Below, piece after piece: positions 27,860-35,888 of a stretch of DNA of 64,000 bases. This stretch comes from an uncultured Rhodospirillaceae bacterium (lineage in GTDB: Bacteria > Pseudomonadota > Alphaproteobacteria > Reyranellales > Reyranellaceae), in contig CAMFGZ010000002.1 of NCBI GenBank assembly GCA_945952105.1, forward strand, positions 1 to 64,000, read 5' to 3'. Both the position numbers and the translations under genes were made by a program. The notes beneath the pieces are model-generated. The model saw nothing but the letters and a program-made list of their open reading frames with translations, had not been told where the DNA came from and searched no databases. The first letter of the stretch is position 1. Each line of letters starts with the position of its first letter.

Positions 27860-28837
27860 ATGTTCCCAATCACCCGGCGTAGCGCCCTGACCCTCGGCGG
27901 CTCGGCCCTGTTGCTGCCCTCGGCCGTGCGCGCCCAGGCCAACTGGCCGGCCGGCCCGGTCACCTTCGTCGTCGGCTACGCCGCCGGCGGCAGCACCGAC
28001 ATCAACGCGCGCGAGCTGGCGCACGTCATGACGCCGGTCATCGGCCAGCAGATCATCATCGACAACAAGGGCGGCGCGGCCGGCTCGATCGGCCTGCGGG
28101 CGGTGGCCAACGCCAAGCCGGACGGCCAGACGCTGTTCGTCGCCGTCGGCACGAACGTGATCATCAATCCGCACGTCCAGAAGGGCATGATCGACACCCT
28201 CGCCGCCTTGGCGCCGATCTGCCAGATCACGGACTACCAGTACGTGCTGGTGGTGGGTAACTCGGTGCCGGTGAAGAACGCGGCCGAGCTGGTGGCGCTG
28301 GCCAAGAAGGATCCCGAGAAGCTCACCTATTCGTCGTCGGGCGTAGGCGGTAACAATCACCTGGCCGGTGCGCTGTTCGCGGACGCCGCCGGCGTCAAGC
28401 TGACCCACGTGCCCTACAAGGGCACCGGCCCCGCGGTGGCCGACGTCATCAGCGGCCAGATCACCATGAATTTCTCGTCGCTGCCGCCGGCGGTCTCCCA
28501 GGTCAAGGGCGGCAACCTCAAGGCGCTGGCAGTGACCGGCAGCAAGCGCGTCAGCTCCATGCCAGACGTTCCGACCCTGAAGGAACAGGGGATCGACGTC
28601 GTCGTCACCAGTTGGCAGGGCCTGTTCGCCCCGGCCAAGACCCCGCCCGACATCCTCGACAAGATCGAGAAGGCGGCCAAGGAAGGGATGAAGAACCCGA
28701 AGTATGAAGAGGCCCTCGCCCGCGACGGTCTGGAGATGCCGCCGAACCGCACGCGTGCCGAGTTCGCCAAGTTCGTTGCCGACGAGCACGCCTTCTGGGG
28801 CACCACACTGAAGAAGCTTAACATCCAGATGGAATAG
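27860..28837 (+). CDS. Bug/TctC-family tripartite carboxylate transporter receptor
   Basis: Periplasmic solute-binding protein. The 325-residue product has a Tat-like leader ITRRSALTLGGSALLLPSAVRAQA and the family signature PVTFVVGYAAGGSTDINARELA, GAAGSIGLRAVANAKPDG and LTHVPYKGTGPAVADVISGQ. It is preceded by GGAGGAAG. TctA/TctB membrane subunits are absent here, as is common for orphan Bug receptors. Probably binds a di- or tricarboxylate given the neighbouring TcuA-like enzyme. Confidence 0.92.
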   Translation: MFPITRRSALTLGGSALLLPSAVRAQANWPAGPVTFVVGYAAGGSTDINARELAHVMTPVIGQQIIIDNKGGAAGSIGLRAVANAKPDGQTLFVAVGTNVIINPHVQKGMIDTLAALAPICQITDYQYVLVVGNSVPVKNAAELVALAKKDPEKLTYSSSGVGGNNHLAGALFADAAGVKLTHVPYKGTGPAVADVISGQITMNFSSLPPAVSQVKGGNLKALAVTGSKRVSSMPDVPTLKEQGIDVVVTSWQGLFAPAKTPPDILDKIEKAAKEGMKNPKYEEALARDGLEMPPNRTRAEFAKFVADEHAFWGTTLKKLNIQME

Positions 28838-28839
28838 CA

Positions 28840-28914
28840 CTGGGGGCGCGTGGCCCCGGTCGCGCGTCGCTCCTCAGCCGGCGAAGACGCGTCCCTGGCG
28901 TGGACGCACCCCCA
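28840..28914. repeat. degenerate copy of the CTGGGGG palindromic repeat
   Basis: Arms beginning CTGGGGGCGCGTGGCCCC and ending ACGCACCCCCAG form an imperfect hairpin. The right arm, reverse-complemented, matches the perfect repeat beside serC over most of its length (CTGGGGG, then CCAC, CCAG and CGCG in register). It occupies the gap between the receptor gene and the selenoprotein operon and may act as a bidirectional terminator. Confidence 0.6.
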
Positions 28915-28943
28915 GCCCATGAGTGCGCAGCCGAAGAAGCCCC

Positions 28944-29801
28944 CTATCCGGGCGTCTTGGACTGGGCCTGTCTCCGGCGTCTCTCCTCGCCCAGCGTCTT
29001 CAGGCGCTCTGCTTCTTCCGGCGTGACGCGACCGTAGCGCGGCCGCCAGTCGTCGTCGGACGGCCAGGCGACACCGGAACGTTGCGTGGTGCGCGGCGCG
29101 GTTGCCCTGCCGAGCAGATCGAGCGCCTGGCCGGCGATCGACCGTTGCAGGTCGCGCCGCCACGGTGGGCCACACGGATTGCCCAGCGGGAAATCCGTGA
29201 ACAGGAAACGCGGCACGCCGCAATATTCGACGATGTCGAGCGCGGAACCGACGATCACGGTCGGCATTCCGTTGGTTTCGAGATGGCGGGCGACCAAACT
29301 CACGGTTTGGTGGCAGACGGGTCAAAGGGGACTGAGCAAGGCTGCGTCGGCACCGTCGGCACGCAGCCTTTCGAGGACCTGCGGCGCGTCGATCTCCATC
29401 GTCTTGCGCTGGCTGTACTCGGTCGGCACGCCGTGAAAGCGCGCGGCCAGGCCGCCGACCATGCCTTCCGCTACTCGCTCCTGCACAGCCTCGATCGGCA
29501 GGAAGCTGGCCCGATCGTCGGTGTGGGTCGATTCCTTGTCCCAGGCGACGTTTGCGGTGAACAGCGTCACCGGCGCAGGCTCGACGTCGCCCGACCAGAC
29601 TTGCCGTTGGCCGGAGGCGTCGCGATTGCCGAGGTCCGGCGGACTCGCCGTCGTCACCAGCCCGATCCTCATCTGCGACAGCGGCAGGGCGAGGCGCGCG
29701 AACGGCACCTCGTTGAAACGCGCCCAGACATAGTCCGACGGGTAGCCGAGGGCGCGATAGTAGGCCCTGGTGCGATCCATGTAGCGAACGGCTTCGGACA
29801 T
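28944..29801 (-). CDS. probable selenoprotein: glycine/sarcosine/betaine/D-proline reductase B-like (in-frame TGA = Sec160)
   Basis: A 285-residue protein if the in-frame TGA (29322-29324) is read as selenocysteine. The N-terminal part (MSEAVRYMDRTRAYYRALGYP, RFHGVPTEYSQRKTME, RADGADAALLSPL) and the C-terminal part (PVCHQTVSLVARHLE, VGSALDIVEYCGVPRFLF, DFPLGNPCGPPW) belong to one GrdB/PrdB-like protein in one frame. The TGA falls at the first position of the redox motif, giving U-P-V-C (160-163), where Cys-containing relatives, as I recall them, have C-P-V-C. Classical GrdB also uses UxxC. A SECIS-like hairpin follows. The ATG is preceded by GGGAGAG, 35 bp after the AhpD-like selenoprotein gene. 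Reaction unknown; redox or reductive cleavage chemistry is inferred. Confidence 0.88.
29293..29311 (-). promoter_or_regulatory. SECIS-like hairpin, GrdB-like selenoprotein
   Basis: In the mRNA, ten nucleotides after the UGA, a perfect 7-bp stem ACCAAAC/GUUUGGU closes a five-base loop CGUGA; two more pairs follow below a single C-C mismatch. Spacing (loop G at +19 after UGA), stem length and a G at loop position two fit the bacterial SECIS model. Confidence 0.8.
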
Positions 29802-29836
29802 CGGTCTCTCCCGGCAGCTTCTTGATTGCCGCCAGT

Positions 29837-30391
29837 CTAGCCGCGTTTCGGCACCATGCAGAAGCCCTGTGCCTCGATGCCGAGCGCGGGATTGAACTTG
29901 GAGCGGAAGTTTTCCATCGCTATGGCCGCAGTCAGCTCGACGATCTGTGCCTCGGTATAATGCTGCTTGAGCCGGTCCACGAGCGCGTCGTCGACCTTGC
30001 GGTCGGTGTAGGTGATGCGCTCGGCGTATTCGAGGGCCAGCCGTTCGGGTTCGCTGAAGAGCGCGCTGTCGCGCCACGTCGTGACTTCCGCCAGCTTCTC
30101 CATCCCGCCGTCCGTCGTCTCCAGCACACGGCTGGAATTGATATCAATTCAAAACGGGCAGCCATTGATCGTCGCGACCCGCACGTAGAGAAGCGCTGGA
30201 AGGCCCTTGGGCAGAAGGCCCGACTGCTCGATCGACTGGCCGAGCATGCCGGCGGCGCGCAGAATCGGCGGACAGTGCGCCATCACCTTGGTCGGATTGA
30301 GCAGGCCGCCGAACATCTCGCGCTGCTTGTCGAACACGGCCTTCAGGACGGGATCGCCACCGTCTTCCTCGATCTCGCTGACACGCGCCAT
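29837..30391 (-). CDS. probable selenoprotein: AhpD/carboxymuconolactone decarboxylase-like (in-frame TGA = Sec81)
   Basis: A 184-residue protein if the in-frame TGA (30149-30151) is read as selenocysteine. The sequence before it ends RVATINGCPF and the one after continues IDINSSRVLE, so the AhpD-type CxxC redox centre becomes C78-P-F-U81. The rest (LALEYAERITYTDRKVDDAL, IVELTAAIAMENFRSKFN, AQGFC) is ordinary for this family of thiol oxidoreductase-like proteins. TGA is used as a normal stop elsewhere here, so no code change is involved. AhpD-like CxxU selenoproteins are known from environmental genomes. First gene of a two-gene unit; its start is the ATG after GTGAGGTG. Likely a thiol/disulfide or peroxide-linked redox protein. 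Confidence 0.9.
30120..30136 (-). promoter_or_regulatory. SECIS-like hairpin, AhpD-like selenoprotein
   Basis: In the mRNA, twelve nucleotides after the UGA, a perfect 6-bp stem UCCAGC/GCUGGA closes a five-base loop CGUGU. The loop and closing pair (C-CGUG-N-G) match the hairpin in the next gene, and the loop G is at +20 after UGA. The 12-base linker is itself a palindrome, ATTGATATCAAT. Confidence 0.8.
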
Positions 30392-30449
30392 GGAGCACCT
30401 CACCGCTTCCGGGAGATGGACGTTAGCGCCGCTCTCCGCGACACCGCGA

Positions 30450-30469
30450 CGGACATCTTCTCATGTCCG
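30450..30469. promoter_or_regulatory. inverted repeat upstream of the selenoprotein operon
   Basis: CGGACAT-N6-ATGTCCG, a perfect 7-bp dyad 59-78 bases upstream of the AhpD-like ATG and downstream of the membrane-protein stop. No T-run follows on either strand, so an operator is more likely than a terminator. The cognate regulator is unknown. Confidence 0.4.
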
Positions 30470-30498
30470 GATGAGATCGCCGAAGGCACGCCACGTGA

Positions 30499-30924
30499 TC
30501 ATGGACGATCTGGCCGGACGAGCAGCCAGAAGACCATCGAAGAGGCCAATGCGCAGCACAGCACGAACGGTAGCAGGAAGGCGAGATTGGCCAGCAGGTT
30601 CAGCCAGGCCAAACTTTCCGGATCGCCATCGAAGCCGGCAGCCAGGCCACCGAACAGTGCCAGGAAGACGAAGCCCAGTGCAAGACCAGCCAGGCCATAG
30701 GCGCGCCAGCCGTTCCACTGCCTGCGGCGCATGACGAGAAAGACCGGCAGGCCAACGAGCAATGCGAAGGGATAGGAAATGTAACCGGCGAAAGCGGCAT
30801 AACCCAGCGTCTGCGAATCGCCGCCGGCGGCGAGGATGACGACGGCGAGGATCAGCGCCGGAATCATCGGCGCCACCAGAAAGCCCGCCACGGTGCGATA
30901 CGCCCTGCTGCGCGCGGACGGCAT
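30499..30924 (-). CDS. small polytopic membrane protein
   Basis: A 141-residue protein with four predicted transmembrane helices and a basic N-terminus (MPSARSRAYRT). No family is recognised. The ATG with GGAGAG just upstream is preferred over a TTG six codons earlier. It lies between serA and the selenoprotein pair on the same strand, separated from the latter by 107 bp that carry an inverted repeat. Confidence 0.65.
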   Translation of the reverse strand: MPSARSRAYRTVAGFLVAPMIPALILAVVILAAGGDSQTLGYAAFAGYISYPFALLVGLPVFLVMRRRQWNGWRAYGLAGLALGFVFLALFGGLAAGFDGDPESLAWLNLLANLAFLLPFVLCCALASSMVFWLLVRPDRP

Positions 30925-31008
30925 CCAACTCTCCAAAATCAAGGCCGGACCGAACTCATGCCCGGTCCGGCCTCATCCTGATCCCGGACGCTCGCGAAAT
31001 CGAGCGCG

Positions 31009-32592
31009 CTAGAAGCCCAGGGCCTTGGCCTGCATGACGCCCTCGATACCGCCGATCTTGCCCATCAGTTCGTTGGAGATCGGCTGGTCGACCTGGACCA
31101 GGGCGATCGCCGACCCGCCCGGCTTGTCGCGACCGAGGTGGAATGTGGCGATATTCACCTTGCCCTCGCCCAGCAGCGTACCCAGGCGGCCGATGAAGCC
31201 CGGCTTGTCGTCGTTGGTGATGTAGAGCATGTGCGGCGCGAACTCGGCGTCGATCTCGATGCCCTTGATCTCGACGATGCGCGGATGCTTGCCGCCGAAC
31301 AGCGTGCCCGTGACCGAGCGCGTGTACTTCTCGGTCGTGACCGAGAGGCGGATCATCGAATTGTAGTCGGTCTCGCGCTCGTGCTTGACCTCGGCCACCT
31401 CGACACCGCGCTCGCGGGCGATGACCGGCGCGTTGACCATGTTCACCGACGTGAGCTGCGGGCGCAGGACGCCCATCAGCGCCACCTGGGTCAGCGGCTT
31501 GACGTTGAGCTTCGCCACCTGGCCCTCGAATTCGATCGAGACGGCCTTGATGTCCGTGTCGGTCAGCTGGCCCGCGAAGGAGCCAAGCTTCTCGGCGAGG
31601 TCGAGGAACGGCGCCAGCTTCGGCGCGTCCTCGGCCGAGACGTTCGGCATGTTGAGCGAGTTGGTGACGGCGCCCGTCAGCAGGTAGTCGGCCATCTGCT
31701 CGGCGACCTGCAGCGCCACGTTCTCCTGCGCCTCGACCGTCGAGGCGCCGAGATGCGGTGTGCAGACGAGGTTCGGTGCGCCGAACAGCACGTTGGTCTT
31801 TGCCGGCTCCTCGACGAACACGTCGAAGCCCGCGCCCGCGATATGGCCCGAGACCAGCAGGTCGCGAACGGCCAGCTCGTCGACCAGGCCGCCGCGCGCG
31901 CAGTTGACGATGCGCACGCCCTTCTTGGTCTTCATCAGGTTGGCGCGCGACAGGATGTTCTTGGTCTGCTCGGTGAGCGGCGTGTGCACCGTGATGAAGT
32001 CGGCACGCGCCAACACCTGCTCCAACGTCGCCTTCTCGACGCCGAGCTCGGCGGCGCGCTGGTCGCTCAGGAACGGGTCGTAGGCCACAACGCGCATCTT
32101 GAGACCGATGGCGCGCTCCGCGACGATCGAGCCGATGTTGCCGCATCCGATCAGGCCCAGCGTCTTGAAGCTGAGCTCGGTGCCCATGAACTTGTTCTTC
32201 TCCCACTTGCCGGCTTGCGTGCTGGCATTGGCCTCCGGCACCTGACGGGCGACGGCGAACATCAGCGCGATTGCGTGCTCGGCGGTGGTGATGGCATTGC
32301 CGAACGGCGTGTTCATCACGACGACGCCGTGCGAAGTGGCGGCCTTGATGTCGACATTGTCGACGCCGATACCGGCGCGGCCCACCACCTTGAGCTTTTT
32401 GGCAACCGCTAGGACCTCGGCCGTGACCTTGGTGGCCGAGCGGATCGCAAGGCCTTCGTAGTTACCGATGATCTCGCGCAGCTCGGCCGGCTTCAGGCCC
32501 GGCTTGAAATCGACGTCGCAGCCGCGCTCCGAGAAAATCTCGACGGCACGCGGAGACAGCTCATCGGAAATGAGAACTTTTGGCTTGGCCAT
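31009..32592 (-). CDS. serA: D-3-phosphoglycerate dehydrogenase
   Basis: First committed step of serine biosynthesis: 3-phosphoglycerate to 3-phosphohydroxypyruvate with NAD. The 527-residue long form has a substrate/Rossmann core (LGLIGCGNIGSIVAERA, NCARGGLVDE, ATL...CTPHLGAST), an intervening ASB domain, and a C-terminal ACT domain (ITNDDKPGFIGRLGTLLG) for serine feedback. The start is the ATG before AKPKVLISDELS. It lies 100 bp downstream of serC; a long inverted repeat fills the gap. Confidence 0.96.
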   Translation of the reverse strand: MAKPKVLISDELSPRAVEIFSERGCDVDFKPGLKPAELREIIGNYEGLAIRSATKVTAEVLAVAKKLKVVGRAGIGVDNVDIKAATSHGVVVMNTPFGNAITTAEHAIALMFAVARQVPEANASTQAGKWEKNKFMGTELSFKTLGLIGCGNIGSIVAERAIGLKMRVVAYDPFLSDQRAAELGVEKATLEQVLARADFITVHTPLTEQTKNILSRANLMKTKKGVRIVNCARGGLVDELAVRDLLVSGHIAGAGFDVFVEEPAKTNVLFGAPNLVCTPHLGASTVEAQENVALQVAEQMADYLLTGAVTNSLNMPNVSAEDAPKLAPFLDLAEKLGSFAGQLTDTDIKAVSIEFEGQVAKLNVKPLTQVALMGVLRPQLTSVNMVNAPVIARERGVEVAEVKHERETDYNSMIRLSVTTEKYTRSVTGTLFGGKHPRIVEIKGIEIDAEFAPHMLYITNDDKPGFIGRLGTLLGEGKVNIATFHLGRDKPGGSAIALVQVDQPISNELMGKIGGIEGVMQAKALGF

Positions 32593-32612
32593 GGGATGAC
32601 TCCAAATTCTTT

Positions 32613-32693
32613 GCTGGGGGCGCGCCACTCCAGTGGCGCGTCATGCAGTGCTGCAGCAGGAAGATCGCGCCACTGGAGTGGCGCGCCCCCAGC
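32613..32693. repeat. perfect 28-bp inverted repeat with nested palindromes between serC and serA
   Basis: Two perfectly complementary 28-bp arms (32613-32640 and 32666-32693) flank 25 bases. Each arm starts CTGGGGGCGCG from the outside and itself contains the palindrome GCGCCACT-CC-AGTGGCGC, so cruciforms can form at two levels. The element abuts the serC stop codon. Related, degraded copies occur at 28840-28914 and 33885-33900. Confidence 0.95.
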
Positions 32694-33856
32694 TACGAGA
32701 ACTCGCGCTCGATCTCGGCGTAGGCCCAGTCGAGCCACGGCAGCAGCGCTTCGAGATCGGCCTTCTCGACCGTCGCGCCGCACCAGATGCGCAGGCCGGG
32801 AGGGGCGTCGCGATACGAACCGACGTCGTAGCCCGCCTTCTCGGTCTCGAGCAGGTCGCCCATCTTCTTCGCTGCCGCGGCCTGCTTGTCGGCGGGCAGC
32901 GCGGTGAACCAGGGCGCCTTGATTACGAGGCAGACCGAAGTGTTGGAGCGGATTGCCTTGTCGGCTGCCAGGAAGGCAGCCCAAGGGCGGGACTCGACGA
33001 ACTGCTCGAGCACACCGAGATTGCCCTCGGAACGCGCCATCAGGCCTTTGAGACCTCCGACACCCTCGCCCCACTTCAGGCCGTCGATCGCGTCCTCGAT
33101 GCAGAGCAGCGAAGGCGTGTTGATGGTGTCGCCCTTGAAGATGGCCTCCGAGAACTTGCCGCCTGAGGTCAGGCGGAAGATCTTCGGCATCGGCCAAGCC
33201 GGCGTGTAGCTTTCGAGCCGCTGGATGGCGCGCGGCGAGAGGACGAGCATGCCGTGCGCGCCCTCGCCGCCCATGACCTTTTGCCAGGACCAGGTGACGA
33301 CATCGAGCTTCGCCCATGGCAGGTCCATCGCGAACACGGCCGAGGTCGCGTCGCAGATCGCGAGGCCCTCACGATCATCGGTGATCCAGTCGCCGTTCGG
33401 GACCTTCACGCCCGAGGTCGTGCCGTTCCAGGTGAAGACGACGTCGTGCGTCCAGTCGACCGCCTTGAGGTCGGCGATCTGGCCGTAGGGCGCCTTGAGC
33501 GTGCGGGTGTCCTTGAGCTTGAGCTGCTTCACCACGTCGGTGACCCAGCCCTCGCCGAAGCTTTCCCAGGTCAGCATGTCGACCGGGCGGGCGCCGAGCA
33601 GCGACCACAGCGCCATCTCAACGGCGCCGGTATCGGACGCCGGAACGATGGCGATGCGATGGTCGGCGGGAATACCGAGGATCGCGCGCGTGCGATCGAC
33701 CGCTTCGACAATCTTCTTCTTGCCAAGCTTGGAGCGATGGGACCGCCCGACGGCGGCATCTTTGAGAACTTCCGGTGTCCAACCCGGACGCTTGGCGCAG
33801 GGGCCCGAGGAAAAATCGGGACGCGCAGGACGCAGAGACGGCTTCGTCATTGTCAT
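32693..33856 (-). CDS. serC: phosphoserine aminotransferase
   Basis: PLP-dependent transaminase converting 3-phosphohydroxypyruvate to phosphoserine. The 387-residue product is of the alphaproteobacterial/archaeal-like SerC type: [42 protein letters not shown], and the PLP-lysine region [22 protein letters not shown]. It precedes serA on the same strand, giving a serine-biosynthesis operon interrupted by a palindromic repeat. Confidence 0.95.
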   Translation of the reverse strand: MTMTKPSLRPARPDFSSGPCAKRPGWTPEVLKDAAVGRSHRSKLGKKKIVEAVDRTRAILGIPADHRIAIVPASDTGAVEMALWSLLGARPVDMLTWESFGEGWVTDVVKQLKLKDTRTLKAPYGQIADLKAVDWTHDVVFTWNGTTSGVKVPNGDWITDDREGLAICDATSAVFAMDLPWAKLDVVTWSWQKVMGGEGAHGMLVLSPRAIQRLESYTPAWPMPKIFRLTSGGKFSEAIFKGDTINTPSLLCIEDAIDGLKWGEGVGGLKGLMARSEGNLGVLEQFVESRPWAAFLAADKAIRSNTSVCLVIKAPWFTALPADKQAAAAKKMGDLLETEKAGYDVGSYRDAPPGLRIWCGATVEKADLEALLPWLDWAYAEIEREFS

Positions 33857-33884
33857 TCTCCCTTACAGAAGAAATGCACTCCGG

Positions 33885-33900
33885 TGGGGGAGCGTGGCCC
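33885..33900. repeat. fragment of the CTGGGGG palindromic repeat
   Basis: TGGGGGAGCGTGGCCC differs at one base from the left arm of the degenerate copy at 28841-28856. It lies in the 103-bp gap between the GT-C-like gene and serC. Only half an element is recognisable. Confidence 0.45.
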
Positions 33901-33959
33901 GCGGCCGATATACGGGCCGACGGGTTCGGCGTCAATGTGGAGAGATTGTCGCGCCCTAC

Positions 33960-35612
33960 TCAACGCCGCTGCAGTTCGAAGTAAGTGCCGGCGACCGGAT
34001 CCTTGAACGCCTCCGTCGCGCGAAAGTCGTCGTGAAGCATGCGGTAGATGGCTTCCGTGCGCCCCGCCGCGGCAACGGTGCCGAGATAGCCGGCCAGAAC
34101 TTCCGGCGTCCACGTCCACAGATCGGAGACGATCACGCGATAGCCACGATCGAGCGCGAGGTCGATGTCGCGCTTGATCGCCGCGGCATGCTCGGCCGCC
34201 GTCCAGCCGGGATGGCGGATCGCGCCGGCATTGATCGCGATCCATTTGAACTTTGGGTCGGCAGACGGCGCCGGCGGGATCGCGACGCGATTGTCCCAAT
34301 CCCAGGTGCGGCTCCACAATGCGTACTGCCAGGTCGTGATCGGCTCGTAGCCGAAATAGACGAAGACACTGGAGTCCGGCGGGAAACGCTTCTCGAGCGC
34401 CGCCGTCGCCGCGAGCCAGCGCGTATCGTCGCCGCGCCATTTGGCGAGTGCCGAGACATTCCAGGCGAAAGGCGCGAACGACAGGAGTGCAAGGACGAGA
34501 ACAACGCCCCGCCGCGACGACAGCAACGCCGCCAGCAGCAGCGCCCAGACCACGGCGAGCCACGGCATGACGTTGATCTGCATTTGCGGATCCTGCGGCT
34601 GCGAATAGAAGTTCAGGACCTGCCCTGCCCCCAGCGTGCCGAGGAAGATGACGGCAACCGCGCGCAGCCGAGGCTCGTCGCGCCGCGACCAAAGCAGCAG
34701 GACGCAGGCGCCGAAGATCGCGACCTGGAGGAGAACCGAAATCGCCAGCGGCCCCGCCGCGTCTTTCGCCGACCGCGGATCGACGAAGCCGCCAAGCAGC
34801 AGCAGGTAATTGCCGACGCCCGACAGCATCATCCAGGCCTTGTCCCAGGTGACACCCGCCCAGCCGGTGGCCACGCCCTTGCCGGTCCAGAGAATGTCGT
34901 GCAGCCCGATGGCGCCGTTATGGCCTTCCCAGAGTAACTGGACGATGCCCGACACGGCCAGGATCGAGGCCAGCAGCACGAGTACGTGGCCGATGCGCTT
35001 CTTCAGCGGCTCCGGCGCGACCAGCAGCGCCAGGACGAACGCCGGCAAGGCCGGGAACAGCAGCCGCCATTCGATCAGCCAGCCCAGCGTGAAGACCGCG
35101 CCGACGGTCGCGATGCGCTGCCAGGTCGGCCGGTCGAACCAGAGACCGGCCAGCGCCATCGAGGCGAGGACGAAGACGTAGCCCGGCATGATGTCCTCGC
35201 TGATGACCGAGAGCAGCAGGACGAAGCCGCATCCAAAATGGAACACCGAGGTGAGAGCCGCTACGCGCGCGCTGCCGGTCAGGCGGTGGGCAAAGGCATA
35301 GACGATGACCGTGCCGATACTCGCCCAGAAGGCGTTGAGATAGGCGAATTGTTTCCACGGCACACCGCGCAGGACGCCGAGTGCATCGAGCAGGCGCGCA
35401 CTCACGCCATACAGCGGAAAGAAAAGGTAGTTCGATTGATCGAGGCGCGCGGTCGACGGCGAGGCAATCCAGGGCTCGGCCTGGATGCTCTTGTACATGC
35501 CGTTGGCACTGATGATGTGGACGTTCTGCAGCCACCCGATCAGGCCGCACAGGACCAGCAGGGACAGCGCGAAGGCAAGCAGAAGCTGCCAGGCTGGCGC
35601 CGTCCTCGTCAC
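33960..35612 (-). CDS. GT-C-like polytopic membrane protein (paralogue 1)
   Basis: A 550-residue protein with about eleven transmembrane helices and a C-terminal soluble domain (PKFKWIAINAGAIRHPGWTAAEH...GYRVIVSDLW). After the first helix a periplasmic loop contains LDQSNYLFFPLYG; later come EDIMPGY, LIEWRLLFPALPA and FYSQPQDPQMQINVMPW. The topology resembles GT-C glycosyltransferases that use polyprenyl-phosphate sugars, but no Pfam name comes to mind. Its GTG start overlaps the cupin stop by one base. With the upstream GtrB-like glycosyltransferase it may glycosylate a surface molecule. A clear paralogue lies at 61415-63082. Confidence 0.8.
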   Translation of the reverse strand: MTRTAPAWQLLLAFALSLLVLCGLIGWLQNVHIISANGMYKSIQAEPWIASPSTARLDQSNYLFFPLYGVSARLLDALGVLRGVPWKQFAYLNAFWASIGTVIVYAFAHRLTGSARVAALTSVFHFGCGFVLLLSVISEDIMPGYVFVLASMALAGLWFDRPTWQRIATVGAVFTLGWLIEWRLLFPALPAFVLALLVAPEPLKKRIGHVLVLLASILAVSGIVQLLWEGHNGAIGLHDILWTGKGVATGWAGVTWDKAWMMLSGVGNYLLLLGGFVDPRSAKDAAGPLAISVLLQVAIFGACVLLLWSRRDEPRLRAVAVIFLGTLGAGQVLNFYSQPQDPQMQINVMPWLAVVWALLLAALLSSRRGVVLVLALLSFAPFAWNVSALAKWRGDDTRWLAATAALEKRFPPDSSVFVYFGYEPITTWQYALWSRTWDWDNRVAIPPAPSADPKFKWIAINAGAIRHPGWTAAEHAAAIKRDIDLALDRGYRVIVSDLWTWTPEVLAGYLGTVAAAGRTEAIYRMLHDDFRATEAFKDPVAGTYFELQRR

Positions 35613-35878
35613 TAGTGCTTGCGGCCGACCAGGGTCACGACGCCTTCGGGGCCGAACGTCTCGGTGTGCGGACAGCCGCGCGCCATGGTGAAAATCTCGC
35701 CGGGGCGGAAGGTCTGCGTCCTGCCCTCCCAGCCGAGCGTGATCGCGCCCTCGATCACCATCGCCTTCACGTCGTAGGGATGACTGTGCTCGGCATTGTG
35801 CTTCGGTCCCTGGGTATTGCCGGTCGCGATCTCGTAGCCGTCTTGCTTCAGCTCAGCTTCGAAAGCCTGTCGGTCCAT
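35612..35878 (-). CDS. small cupin-domain protein
   Basis: An 88-residue single-domain cupin: HSHPYDVKAMVIEGAITLGWEGRTQTFRPGEIFTMARGCPHTETFGPEG, with cupin-motif His residues (HSH...and PHTE) that could bind a metal. Substrate not known. Start placed at the ATG before DRQAFEAEL. Located in the surface-polymer operon between the methyltransferase and the GT-C-like gene. Confidence 0.85.
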   Translation of the reverse strand: MDRQAFEAELKQDGYEIATGNTQGPKHNAEHSHPYDVKAMVIEGAITLGWEGRTQTFRPGEIFTMARGCPHTETFGPEGVVTLVGRKH

Positions 35879-35888
35879 CCATCCCTCC

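Noticed and set aside
28944..30391. Reading the two TGA-interrupted genes as pseudogenes
   Set aside because: Both interruptions fall exactly at a catalytic Cys position, the frame is otherwise intact on both sides, conserved residues persist after the TGA, and each is followed by a matching SECIS-like hairpin. Random decay would not do this twice in adjacent genes.
32613..32693. Inverted repeat as ends of an insertion sequence
   Set aside because: Only 25 bases lie between the arms; there is no transposase gene and no target duplication visible.
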